Below, one piece after another: positions 10,961-19,137 of a DNA stretch of 64,000 nucleotides. Each line of letters begins with the position of its first letter. Positions within the stretch are counted from its first letter, which is position 1. The stretch comes from Sandaracinobacteroides sp039808025. Its GTDB lineage: Bacteria; Pseudomonadota; Alphaproteobacteria; Sphingomonadales; Sphingomonadaceae. The stretch covers positions 124,001 through 188,000 of the forward strand of contig JBDHSK010000001.1 of NCBI GenBank assembly GCA_039808025.1, given 5' to 3'. Both the position numbers and the translations under genes were made by a program. The notes under the pieces were generated by a model. It saw nothing but the letters and a program-made list of their open reading frames with translations, was not told the origin of the DNA and did not search any database.

Positions 10961-11983
10961 TTACTGGGTGGCGATCACCGTGGTGGCCTTGCCCGAAGAA
11001 CCGGTATGCATGCCCGCCGTGGTGGCCAGCACCGTGGTGCCCGGGCCGATTACCGCATGCACCAGGCGGTTGAACTCAGGCGGAAGCGCAATTTGTTGCA
11101 AGGCAGTGCGCTCGTCGATCTGGCCCTTCTTTGGCGTGTAGCCGGGCAAGGGCAGATAGACCCACTGCGTCTGCCCGTCGGGTGCTGTCCCGGCATATTG
11201 CAGTGCCCGGGTGCCAAGCTCAAAGCCATCGGCCACCTTCACGCTGCTGCTGCCTATCTCGACGCCGTTGCGGTAAACCACCACCTTCTGGCTGACGGTC
11301 GACATCACGATGGTGACGGGTCCTGACGGCGATTTCGCCGGATTCCACCACCAGCCATTGCCCTTCTCGCTGGTATCGGCCGTGGCGGTGGAACCGGAAG
11401 GCTGCGGGCCGGAAGCCGCCACCGGGGCAAGGAAAGCATTGTTGCCGGCCATTTCCGGCACGACCTTGTCATCGCTTACCACCACCGTCATCCCGAGGCT
11501 GGAGGCGGCATACAGCAGTTTCGCAAACGCCAGCGGCATGCGAATGCAGCCGTGGCTGGCGGGATAGCCCGGCAGATTACCGGCGTGCATGGCAATGCCA
11601 TCCCAGGTGAGGCGCTGCATGTAAGGCATGGGCGCGTTGTTATAGAGGTTCGAGCGGTGATCCTTGCTTTTCTGCAGGATGGTGAAGATGCCGGTTGGCG
11701 TGCGGTGGCCTTTCTTGCCGGTGGAAACCGTCGTCGCTCCGATGCGCACCCCGTTGCGATAGACCGTGGCAATCTGGCTTGGCAGATTGACGATGACCGT
11801 CATCGGCCCTTCGGGGGCGACATCGCCGTTCCAGATGAACTGCCCCGGCTTCAGCGTCGCCGGATCGGCATCGACCGGTGACGATGCCGTTGCCCCCTGT
11901 GCCGCCACGACCGGCGTGGCAGACATGCCGGCCACCAGAGCCGCAACCACCACCGCCGGTCGAATCATAATCTGCATACCCAT
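10961..11983 (-). CDS. L,D-transpeptidase (YkuD domain) with duplicated half-domain
   Basis: A 340-residue exported enzyme with a signal peptide ending near VVAA/QGA. The YkuD catalytic motif HAGNLPGYPASHGCIRMP spans residues 133-150, giving His133, His144 and nucleophile Cys146. Such enzymes form 3-3 peptidoglycan crosslinks or attach proteins to the wall. The strand-rich opening of the domain (59-92, GPMTVIVNLPSQIATVYRNG) is repeated at 221-254 (GPVTIVMSTVSQKVVVYRNG), but the second copy has no HxxxxxxHGC motif. It lies 61 bp downstream of pntB on the same strand; whether it is co-transcribed is unclear. Confidence 0.9.
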   Translation of the reverse strand: MGMQIMIRPAVVVAALVAGMSATPVVAAQGATASSPVDADPATLKPGQFIWNGDVAPEGPMTVIVNLPSQIATVYRNGVRIGATTVSTGKKGHRTPTGIFTILQKSKDHRSNLYNNAPMPYMQRLTWDGIAMHAGNLPGYPASHGCIRMPLAFAKLLYAASSLGMTVVVSDDKVVPEMAGNNAFLAPVAASGPQPSGSTATADTSEKGNGWWWNPAKSPSGPVTIVMSTVSQKVVVYRNGVEIGSSSVKVADGFELGTRALQYAGTAPDGQTQWVYLPLPGYTPKKGQIDERTALQQIALPPEFNRLVHAVIGPGTTVLATTAGMHTGSSGKATTVIATQ

Positions 11984-12044
11984 ATCACTGATATAGGAAA
12001 GGTGCGGGCGGAAGCCAGCATCGATGCCGGCTCCCCACCGCCGG

Positions 12045-13463
12045 TCACACGACAGCCTTGACGATCTCGTCGGTCATCTTCTTGGCGTCTCCCAGCAGCA
12101 TCATGGTGTTGTCCATATAGAAGACATCATTGTCGACCCCGGCATAGCCAACACCCCCCATCGAGCGTTTGACGAACAGCACGGTTTTCGCCTTCCACAC
12201 TTCCAGCACCGGCATGCCGTAGATCGGGCTGGATTTGTCGGACTGTGCTGCCGGGTTGGTGACATCGTTGGCGCCGATCACGAAGGCGACATCGGCCTGC
12301 GCGAACTCGGAATTGATGTCTTCCAGCTCGAAGACTTCGTCGTAGGGCACATTGGCTTCGGCCAGCAGCACGTTCATGTGTCCGGGCATGCGGCCGGCCA
12401 CCGGGTGAATGGCATATTTCACCTCGACGCCTTCTTCCTTCAGCACATCGGCCATTTCCCGCAGCGTATGCTGGGCCTGCGAAACCGCCATACCGTAGCC
12501 GGGCACGATGATCACCTTCTCGGCATTCTTCAGGATGAAGGCCGCGTCATCTGCCGACCCGCGCTTCCACGGACGATCGGTCTTGGCGGCAGCGCCGCCG
12601 CCACCAGCCGAGGAATCCGCACCGAAGCCACCAGAAATCACCGACAGGAAACTGCGGTTCATGGCACGGCACATGATGTAGGAAAGAATGGCACCCGACG
12701 AGCCCACCAGCGCCCCGGTGATGATCATCGCCGTGTTCTGCAGAGTAAAGCCCATGGCCGCCGCCGCCCAGCCCGAATAGCTGTTCAGCATCGAGATGAC
12801 GACCGGCATGTCGGCGCCACCGATCGGGATGATCAGCAGGAAGCCGACGAGGAACGACAGGGCGATCAGCACCCAGAACAGTTCCGGCGTGGCGCGGCCG
12901 AAGATTGCAACCAGCACCAGAATGGCTGCCATCACCCCGAAATTGATGAGATGCCGGCCCGGCAGCATGATCGGCGCGCCCGACATGTTGCCGTTCAGCT
13001 TGAGGAAGGCGATGACCGAGCCCGAGAACGTGATCGCCCCGATGGCGACTCCCAGCCCCATCTCGATACGGCTGCCCTTCAGGATTTCCAGGCCATCCGG
13101 CCCCAGAATATCAAAGGCCCCGGGGTTGAGGAAGGCCGCAGCCCCCACCAGCACCGCTGCCATACCCACCAGCGAGTGGAAGGCGGCCACCAGTTGCGGC
13201 ATGGCCGTCATGGCGATGCGCCGGGCGATCACCAGGCCGACGGCCCCACCGATAAGGATGGCGACGATGATCTCCCAGAGGTTGGCGAGGCTGTGGGTGA
13301 GAAGCGTGGTGACGACGGCAATCGCCATGCCGGCCATGCCGTAGCGATTGCCGGCGCGACTGCTTTCGGGGCTGGAAAGGCCACGCAATGCCAGGATGAA
13401 CAGGATGCCGGCAACCAGATAGGCCGCCATTGCCCAGGTCGGGGTGTGGTTCACATGTTCCAT
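12045..13463 (-). CDS. pntB: NAD(P)+ transhydrogenase, beta subunit
   Basis: The 472-residue beta chain of the proton-translocating transhydrogenase, an inner-membrane complex that uses the proton gradient to reduce NADP+ with NADH. The N-terminal half has about nine hydrophobic helices; the C-terminal half is the soluble NADP(H)-binding domain (dIII) with VIIVPGYGMAVSQAQH, YAIHPVAGRMPGHMNVLLAE and FVIGANDVTNPAA. It follows the PntAB gene by 3 bp, so translation is probably coupled. It is the last certain gene of the COX4-like / pntAA / pntAB / pntB operon. Confidence 0.97.
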   Translation of the reverse strand: MEHVNHTPTWAMAAYLVAGILFILALRGLSSPESSRAGNRYGMAGMAIAVVTTLLTHSLANLWEIIVAILIGGAVGLVIARRIAMTAMPQLVAAFHSLVGMAAVLVGAAAFLNPGAFDILGPDGLEILKGSRIEMGLGVAIGAITFSGSVIAFLKLNGNMSGAPIMLPGRHLINFGVMAAILVLVAIFGRATPELFWVLIALSFLVGFLLIIPIGGADMPVVISMLNSYSGWAAAAMGFTLQNTAMIITGALVGSSGAILSYIMCRAMNRSFLSVISGGFGADSSAGGGGAAAKTDRPWKRGSADDAAFILKNAEKVIIVPGYGMAVSQAQHTLREMADVLKEEGVEVKYAIHPVAGRMPGHMNVLLAEANVPYDEVFELEDINSEFAQADVAFVIGANDVTNPAAQSDKSSPIYGMPVLEVWKAKTVLFVKRSMGGVGYAGVDNDVFYMDNTMMLLGDAKKMTDEIVKAVV

Positions 13464-13466
13464 GGC

Positions 13467-13763
13467 CTAGCGACCGCCCCCCTTCTTCTCTTTCTTCTTG
13501 TACATGGCGAGCATCCGCTCGGTGACGGCGAAACCGCCAAAGATGTTGACCGAGGCCAGCACCACGGCGGCAAGGCCCAGCCATTTGGCAAGCGGGCTGC
13601 CGGCCGCGGCGGCGGCGATCAACGCGCCCACCACGATGACCGAGGAAATGGCGTTGGTAACCGCCATCAGCGGCGTGTGCAGCGCCGGAGTCACCGACCA
13701 GACGACATAATAGCCGACGAAGCAGGCGAGCACGAAGATGGAAATGGTGGAGATGAGTTCCAT
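13467..13763 (-). CDS. pntAB: NAD(P)+ transhydrogenase, alpha subunit part 2 (membrane part)
   Basis: A 98-residue membrane protein beginning MELISTISIFVLACFVGYYVVW, with about three transmembrane helices, followed by a lysine-rich tail. It matches the C-terminal membrane part of enterobacterial PntA; in alphaproteobacteria this part is a separate polypeptide. The frame extends 15 codons further upstream, into the spacer after pntAA, but ATG 13763 is preferred as it begins the conserved helix. Confidence 0.93.
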   Translation of the reverse strand: MELISTISIFVLACFVGYYVVWSVTPALHTPLMAVTNAISSVIVVGALIAAAAAGSPLAKWLGLAAVVLASVNIFGGFAVTERMLAMYKKKEKKGGGR

Positions 13764-13776
13764 GGGGCCTTCTCCG

Positions 13777-14901
13777 TCAGTTCTTGAGGGCCGGGTGCAC
13801 GATGGCACCGCCCTTTGTGACGCGGATCGCCTGCACGATCTCGTCGTCGTCGGGCAGCTTCAGGGCCGAACCCTCCTTGTCCCAGAACGTGGTCAGGAAC
13901 GTGAGCAGGTTGCGCGCAAACAGCGCCGACGCATCGCCGGCGAGCCGTGACGGGTAATTGCGGTGGCCGATGATGGTGATTCCGTTTTCGGTCACCACCG
14001 TTTCTCCAACCACGGCACCCTCGACATTTCCACCCTGCTCCACCGCCAGATCGACGATGACCGAACCCGGCTTCATGGTGGCGACCTGCGCTGCCGTCAC
14101 CAGCCGCGGGGCCGGACGACCGGGAATGAGCGCGGTGGTGATGACGATATCCTGCTTTGCGATCGTTTCCGACACCAGCGCCGCCTGCTTGGCCTTGTAG
14201 GCATCGGACATTTCCTTCGCATAGCCACCGGCGGTTTCCGCAGCCTTCGTTTCCTCGTCCTCGATGAAGATCGGCTTGGCCCCCAGCGACTGGATCTGTT
14301 CCTTGGTGGCAAGACGCACATCGGTTGCGGAAACAACGGCGCCCAGCCGCCGCGCGGTGGCAATGGCCTGCAACCCCGCAACACCCACACCCATCACGAA
14401 GACCCGCGCCGCCGAAACGGTGCCGGCGGCCGTCATCATCATCGGAAACACGCGGCCATAGCTTTCGGCGGCATCGATCACCGCCTTGTAACCGGCAAGG
14501 TTCGACTGCGACGACAGGATGTCCATCGATTGTGCGCGGGTGATGCGCGGCATGAACTCCATCGCCAGCGCCTCGATCCCGGCTCCGGCATACCCTTCCA
14601 GACGCTCCCGCGCCTGATAGGGGTTGAGGCTGGCAGCCACGATGGTTCCCGCTGCAATTCCGGACGGATCAGGCCCCTGGATACCAAGCACGATGGCAGC
14701 GCCCGTCAGCACCTCGGCCCTGGACGCGACGACGGCCCCCGCTTCGGCATATGCGGCATCGGGGATGTTGGCGCCATTACCGGCACCAGCCTCGATGGCG
14801 ACCTCTGCACCAAGCGCCTTCAGCTTGCGCACCGTTTCCGGAGTAGCCGCCACCCGGCGCTCGCCGGGTGCTGTCTCGGCAAGAACGGCAATTCTGGTCA
14901 T
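13777..14901 (-). CDS. pntAA: NAD(P)+ transhydrogenase, alpha subunit part 1 (NAD-binding)
   Basis: The 374-residue soluble dI subunit that binds NAD(H). The start MTRIAVLAETAPGERRVAATP is typical of the alanine dehydrogenase / PntA family. The Rossmann segment VFVMGVGVAGLQAIATARRLGA and the mobile-loop region TTALIPGRPAPRLVT are present. It is followed after 13 bp by pntAB and preceded by the 40-residue membrane protein gene 10 bp upstream. Confidence 0.97.
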   Translation of the reverse strand: MTRIAVLAETAPGERRVAATPETVRKLKALGAEVAIEAGAGNGANIPDAAYAEAGAVVASRAEVLTGAAIVLGIQGPDPSGIAAGTIVAASLNPYQARERLEGYAGAGIEALAMEFMPRITRAQSMDILSSQSNLAGYKAVIDAAESYGRVFPMMMTAAGTVSAARVFVMGVGVAGLQAIATARRLGAVVSATDVRLATKEQIQSLGAKPIFIEDEETKAAETAGGYAKEMSDAYKAKQAALVSETIAKQDIVITTALIPGRPAPRLVTAAQVATMKPGSVIVDLAVEQGGNVEGAVVGETVVTENGITIIGHRNYPSRLAGDASALFARNLLTFLTTFWDKEGSALKLPDDDEIVQAIRVTKGGAIVHPALKN

Positions 14902-14911
14902 GCGCGGCCGC

Positions 14912-15034
14912 TCAGGCCACGAACAGCGCGAGACCGGACAGCACGATGGCTGCCAGCACGATGGCGATCGTCACCCCCTTGCGAAAGGCCGAATAGGTGC
15001 TGACATTCTGACTCGGCAGTTTTTCCAGTTCCAT
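14912..15034 (-). CDS. 40-residue single-TM protein, likely aa3-type oxidase subunit IV family
   Basis: A short frame encoding MELEKLPSQNVSTYSAFRKG followed by one strongly hydrophobic helix to the end (VTIAIVLAAIVLSGLALFVA). GGGG lies 6 nt before ATG 15034; an ATG two codons upstream (15040) is less well placed. Size, the polar head with a TYxxF motif and the single C-terminal helix fit the COX4_pro_2 (bacterial aa3-type cytochrome c oxidase subunit IV) family, and in sphingomonads such genes are known next to pntAA. It leads the pnt operon, 10 bp before pntAA. It is short enough to be missed by gene callers. Confidence 0.65.
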   Translation of the reverse strand: MELEKLPSQNVSTYSAFRKGVTIAIVLAAIVLSGLALFVA

Positions 15035-15230
15035 TACCATCCCCTTTTGGAGTCTTCTTAGCCAATAGCATTAGTCTGCCCTCACGGTCACAAAAAGTCG
15101 ATGCAATTGTGCTATGGCGCCGCAACAGGCGGTCAGCAAAGCACAACGCCTCACAGGCGGCAAAGAACAAGTTTCAGCATGCATAAAGACCCGTTTGGAG
15201 CATGACAGCCCCCATTTGGCGATGGAATGC

Positions 15231-16511
15231 TCAGGATATTACCGGCTCGGCCAGGGGCAGGCTGAGACGGGCGCACAATCCGCCGGTGCTGCGGTTGCGC
15301 AACACCACATCACCTCCATGGGCCCGGGCCGTCGAGCGGGCAATCGGCAAACCAAGGCCGATGCCGCCGGTATGGCGGTTGCGCGAGGTCTCCAGTCGCT
15401 GGAACGGCTCGAACAGCCGCTCGACTGCTTCATCGGGAATGCCCTCGCCATCATCCTCTACATCGACGACTGCGAAATCTCCGGAACGATAGCTGATGAT
15501 GGTGGCATTGCCACCATAAAGCAGGGCATTGCCAATGAGGTTGGTGAGCAACCGGCGCAGGGCAAGGCGGTCCCCTGAAACCGGAAGCGCACCGCTGGCG
15601 GGTTTCACGATGATCCCGCCCGATGTCAGTGCCATGTCGTCGGCCACTTCCCGAACCAGTTCACCAAGCTCGATCGGTTCCCGGTGGCCGCCCAGGGCGT
15701 CGGCGCGGGCAAACAGCATGGTGGCGGTCAGCATCTGCTGCATTTCCTCGACATCGCGGTTCATGGCGTCGGCAAGCGGCGGCGCAACGGCTTCGATACG
15801 GAAGGCAAGCCGCGTGAGCGGGGTGCGCAGATCATGGGCGATGGCCGCCAGAATCCGGGTGCGTTCGGTAACATAGGAATCAATACGCTGCTGCATCTGC
15901 GTCAGTGCCGCTGAAGCCCGATCGGCCTCAAGATATCCGCGGATGGTAGGCGGCGCCCGCCCGGGGTCGCGCCCCAGCTGATCGGCGGCATGGGCGAACT
16001 GCTTGATCGGCCGCGTCAGCCAGCGCGCCACCACCCAGGTAACCGGAAGCATGACCAGCGCGCTGACCAGAAACAGCAGCAGGTTGCGGCGCAGACGGTC
16101 GTCGAGAAACCCCGACGGTCCGGAACGATAGAGCAGATAATGCCCGTCTGGCTGGCGCAGCCACAGGCGGAAATTACCCACCACCACCAGTTCCGGCCGG
16201 GTTTTCAGGCTGTGCAGCAATACCGTCCGGTGCCCCTGTATCCGGGAGACATCCACTGTCACATCCGCGACCGGCAGGTGAAGCAGCATGGCAATGCGTG
16301 CCGCCACGGCCTGCGATGCCTGGTTCGACAGATCGGCATCGGCGGCGATGGTATCGACGTTGTGAACGTGCAGCCATGGCGCCCCCTTATGAACGGCCGC
16401 GACGATCTCGCTGACGGTATAGGTGGTTACCGGCCGGACCGGCACCAGCGTTTGCAGCAGCAGGCTGAGAATCAGGGCAACGGCACTGCTGGCCAGCGCC
16501 AGTGCCAGCAT
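15231..16511 (-). CDS. Sensor histidine kinase, EnvZ-like
   Basis: A 426-residue inner-membrane kinase: TM1 at about 5-22, a periplasmic sensor of about 125 residues, TM2 near residues 145-165, a HAMP segment, the H-box AAIAHDLRTPLTRLAFR with the phosphorylated His, the N-box LLTNLIGNALLYGG, and ATP-lid motifs VEDDGEGIP and TGGIGLGLPIAR. Its partner is the response regulator just upstream. The start is uncertain: ATG 16511 has no clear ribosome binding site, and the open frame continues back to the end of the regulator gene, so a non-ATG coupled start about 20-25 codons earlier is possible. The signal is unknown. Confidence 0.9.
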   Translation of the reverse strand: MLALALASSAVALILSLLLQTLVPVRPVTTYTVSEIVAAVHKGAPWLHVHNVDTIAADADLSNQASQAVAARIAMLLHLPVADVTVDVSRIQGHRTVLLHSLKTRPELVVVGNFRLWLRQPDGHYLLYRSGPSGFLDDRLRRNLLLFLVSALVMLPVTWVVARWLTRPIKQFAHAADQLGRDPGRAPPTIRGYLEADRASAALTQMQQRIDSYVTERTRILAAIAHDLRTPLTRLAFRIEAVAPPLADAMNRDVEEMQQMLTATMLFARADALGGHREPIELGELVREVADDMALTSGGIIVKPASGALPVSGDRLALRRLLTNLIGNALLYGGNATIISYRSGDFAVVDVEDDGEGIPDEAVERLFEPFQRLETSRNRHTGGIGLGLPIARSTARAHGGDVVLRNRSTGGLCARLSLPLAEPVIS

Positions 16512-16582
16512 CCGCGAGAAGACCGACGATCCAAAGGGCGAACGAGTCGCCGATGTCTGGTCAGCGTGGGGAAGGTCGCCGT

Positions 16583-17284
16583 TCAGTGCTGCGCCACCGG
16601 CACATCGAAGCGATAGCCGCGATTGCGCACCGTGCGGATCAGCTGCACGTCGTCGCCACCACGTTCCAGCTTGCGCCGCAGCCGGCTCATCTGCACGTCG
16701 ATCGAGCGGTCATCCGACAGTTGCGACCGCAAACTGCCCTGCTGCAGCAGCTCTTCGCGCTCCAGCACTTCACCGGGGCGTTCCAGCAGTGCCCGCATCA
16801 GCAGAAACTCGCCCTCGGTCAGGGTCTGCACCATGCCCGAGGGTGCGCGCAGTTCGCGCCGCACCATGTCGAGGGTCCAGCCGGCAAATTCGGCAATGCG
16901 GCCGCCCCCGGTAGCCCGGCCCTGCCGGCGCAGCACCGCAGTCACTCTTGAAAGCAGCTCTCGGGGGTTGCACGGCTTGGCAAGATAATCGTCAGCGCCA
17001 TAATCAAGCCCGCGAATCCGGTCTTCGTCGTCGCCCATTGCCGACAGCAGGATGATCGCCGGCCCCGTACTCGCCGCCAGCCGCCGGGCAATCGACAGCC
17101 CGTCTTCTCCGGGTATCATCACATCGAGGATCAGCAGATCATAGTCCGACCCGCGCGCCTCCATCCGGCGCTGCATGTCGAGGCCGTCTTCGGCGGTATC
17201 GACGCTGTGCCCATGGCTGCCCAGATACTGTGCCATCAGTTCGCGAATCCCGGGGTCGTCATCTATGACAAGTATGTCAGCCAT
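16583..17284 (-). CDS. OmpR-family response regulator
   Basis: A 233-residue two-domain regulator. The receiver starts MADILVIDDDPGIRELMAQY and contains LLILDVMIPGEDGLSIAR with the phosphoacceptor Asp, then LLSAMGDDEDRIRGLDYGADDYLAKP with the conserved Lys. The C-terminal winged-helix DNA-binding domain ends in SRLRRKLERGGDDVQLIRTVRNRGYRF. I chose ATG 17284 over the frame start at 17317 because it begins the conserved first beta strand. It forms a two-component pair with the kinase downstream; targets are unknown. Confidence 0.93.
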   Translation of the reverse strand: MADILVIDDDPGIRELMAQYLGSHGHSVDTAEDGLDMQRRMEARGSDYDLLILDVMIPGEDGLSIARRLAASTGPAIILLSAMGDDEDRIRGLDYGADDYLAKPCNPRELLSRVTAVLRRQGRATGGGRIAEFAGWTLDMVRRELRAPSGMVQTLTEGEFLLMRALLERPGEVLEREELLQQGSLRSQLSDDRSIDVQMSRLRRKLERGGDDVQLIRTVRNRGYRFDVPVAQH

Positions 17285-17430
17285 CTGCCTGATCCCTGAG
17301 TGTCGCGCCAGCGCCATGGATCTCTGCCACTTGCACCTGCGCCTCCATGGCGTTGAAGCATAGGACCTTTCCGGCCATGCTGCAACGCCAAGCGGCCGAT
17401 CACCACCGTATCCATGCCGTCAGAATGCTA

Positions 17431-17446
17431 TGGTATCATATTACCA
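17431..17446. promoter_or_regulatory. Inverted repeat TGGTA-N6-TACCA between divergent genes
   Basis: A perfect 5-bp inverted repeat with a 6-bp AT-rich spacer lies in the 238-bp gap between the response regulator gene (leftward) and rplM (rightward), about 75 bp before the rplM start. The AT-rich segment could also contain the rplM -10 region. It may be an operator or chance. Confidence 0.25.
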
Positions 17447-17522
17447 CAGTGATTTTTCTTGCCTTTTGCCGATGGTTGCGGCAATGCGGCCGCTGCAAAC
17501 AATCAGGTTTGGAAATCTCCCG

Positions 17523-17996
17523 ATGCTGACCAAGACAACCGCTTCGGCGAAGCCCGCCGAAGTTGAAAAGAAATGGATCCTGATCGACGCCGACGGGCTC
17601 GTCGTCGGCAGGCTCGCCGCCATCGTCGCCAACCATCTGCGCGGCAAGCACAAGACCAGCTTCACCCCCCACGTCGATTGCGGTGACAATGTCATCGTCA
17701 TCAACGCCGATAAGGTGCGCTTCACCGGCCGCAAGCTGACCCAGAAGATGTACTACCGCCACACCGGCTATGCCGGCGGCATCAAGGAAGTGCGGGCCGA
17801 CAAGGTGCTTGAGAGCCGCTTCCCCGAGCGGGTGCTGGAAAAGGCAGTGGAGCGCATGATTCCGCGCGGCCCGCTTGGCCGTCAGCAGATGCGCAACCTG
17901 CGCGTCTTTGCCGGCGCTGAACACCCCCATGCCGCCCAGAACCCGGTGGTTCTGGATGTCGCCTCGATGAACCGCAAGAACAAGGTTGCTGCGTGA
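17523..17996 (+). CDS. rplM: 50S ribosomal protein L13
   Basis: A 157-residue ribosomal protein, an early assembly protein of the large subunit. Family landmarks: KKWILIDADGLVVGRLAAIV, RGKHKTSFTPHVDCGDNVIV, KLTQKMYYRHTGYAGGIKEV and RMIPRGPLGRQQMRNLRVFAG. ATG 17523 gives the expected N-terminus; the longer frame from 17430 is unsupported. It is followed directly by rpsI with a TGATG junction, the usual rplM-rpsI operon. Confidence 0.97.
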   Translation: MLTKTTASAKPAEVEKKWILIDADGLVVGRLAAIVANHLRGKHKTSFTPHVDCGDNVIVINADKVRFTGRKLTQKMYYRHTGYAGGIKEVRADKVLESRFPERVLEKAVERMIPRGPLGRQQMRNLRVFAGAEHPHAAQNPVVLDVASMNRKNKVAA

Positions 17997-18565
17997 TGGC
18001 CGAGAACACCCCACAGGAAGACACCCGCATGTCGCTCGCCGACCTCGCCCGCCTGAAGGCCGAGGCCGACGCACAACCCGCAGCCGCTGCCCCAGGTGCG
18101 GCTGCCCCGGCTGAAACGGCGGCGCCAGCCGCCGTGCAGGCCGAGCCAGTGGCGCTGCGTCCGCAGATCCTCGACAAGCAGGGCCGCGCCTATGCCACCG
18201 GACGCCGCAAGGATGCGGTCGCCCGTGTGTGGCTGAAGCCCGGTTCCGGCAAGATCGTGGTGAACGGCCGCGACCAGGCAACCTATTTCGCCCGCCCGAC
18301 GCTGCGGCTCGTCATCAACCAGCCGTTCGACGTTGCCGAACGCCGCGATCAGTATGACGTGGTGGCGACGGTGACCGGGGGTGGTCTCTCCGGTCAGGCG
18401 GGTGCCGTCAAGCATGGCATCGCCCAGGCGCTCACCCGCTATGAACCGGCGCTGCGCACCGCCGTCAAGCAGGCCGGGTTCCTCACCCGCGACAGCCGGG
18501 CGGTGGAACGCAAGAAGTACGGCAAGGCCAAGGCCCGCCGCAGCTTCCAGTTCTCGAAGCGCTGA
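17996..18565 (+). CDS. rpsI: 30S ribosomal protein S9
   Basis: A 189-residue ribosomal protein whose C-terminal 130 residues are the canonical S9 (GRAYATGRRKDAVARVWLKP, then LTRYEPALRTAVKQAGFLTRD, ending RRSFQFSKR, the tail that contacts P-site tRNA). The N-terminal 50 residues form an Ala/Pro-rich extension (AAAAPGAAAPAETAAPAA), longer than in E. coli S9. The start ATG overlaps the rplM stop by one base (TGATG); a GTG one codon earlier is the alternative. A strong terminator follows. Confidence 0.96.
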   Translation: MAENTPQEDTRMSLADLARLKAEADAQPAAAAPGAAAPAETAAPAAVQAEPVALRPQILDKQGRAYATGRRKDAVARVWLKPGSGKIVVNGRDQATYFARPTLRLVINQPFDVAERRDQYDVVATVTGGGLSGQAGAVKHGIAQALTRYEPALRTAVKQAGFLTRDSRAVERKKYGKAKARRSFQFSKR

Positions 18566-18623
18566 TCCGGGCCAAGCTGCCCCCGCCATCGGCGGCAGCT
18601 GCTCCCCTGCGACAACGCAGACA

Positions 18624-18658
18624 GGGCGTCACCTTTGCAGGTGGCGCCCTTTTCTTTC
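18624..18658 (+). terminator. Rho-independent terminator of rplM-rpsI
   Basis: A hairpin with a GGGCG-T-CACC / GGTG-G-CGCCC stem and TTTGCA loop is followed by TTTTCTTT. It begins about 60 bp after the rpsI stop. Confidence 0.85.
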
Positions 18659-18699
18659 TATAAGGCGACTTCCCAGTCTCGCCAGAAGCGGTTCCTGCC

Positions 18700-19137
18700 A
18701 TGCATTATTTCGCGCTCGTCACCCTGCACCTGTTCGCTGCCATCATGTTCGTCGGCACCGTCTTCTTCGAGGTGCTGATCCTTGAGCGGATCAGGAAGCC
18801 GGTGGGGCGCGATTGCATGCGCACGGTTGAAATAGCGATCGGCGCACGGGCGCGGCGCTTCATGCCCTTCGTGATCATCGTGCTTTATGGGGCCGGCATT
18901 GCCATGGCCTGGCAGTATCGCGATGCGCTTGCCCACCCGTTTTCCAGCACCTTCGCAACGCTTCTCAGCATCAAGATCGTGCTCGCCATCAGCGTGCTTG
19001 GCCATTTCATCACCGCCATCACCGCCAGCGCCCGCGGCAAGCTGAAGTCCCGGCATTTCCAGCTGATTCACTACAGCGTCTTCACCCACATGCTGGGAAT
19101 CGTGTTCCTCGCCAAGGCGATGTTCTACCTCAACTGA
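18700..19137 (+). CDS. Four-helix membrane protein, CopD-like
   Basis: A 145-residue integral membrane protein with four predicted helices. The first helix carries LHLFAAIMFVG, resembling the His-containing first helix of CopD-type membrane proteins; further His residues (GHFITAIT, HYSVFTHMLG) line later helices and could bind heme or metal. The molecular role is not established for this group. Its 3' end overlaps that of the convergent transporter gene by 13 bp. Confidence 0.6.
   Translation: MHYFALVTLHLFAAIMFVGTVFFEVLILERIRKPVGRDCMRTVEIAIGARARRFMPFVIIVLYGAGIAMAWQYRDALAHPFSSTFATLLSIKIVLAISVLGHFITAITASARGKLKSRHFQLIHYSVFTHMLGIVFLAKAMFYLN

Noticed and set aside
12024..13787. 587-codon open frame on the plus strand
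   Set aside because: Antisense to pntB and pntAB; both of those are unmistakable genes.
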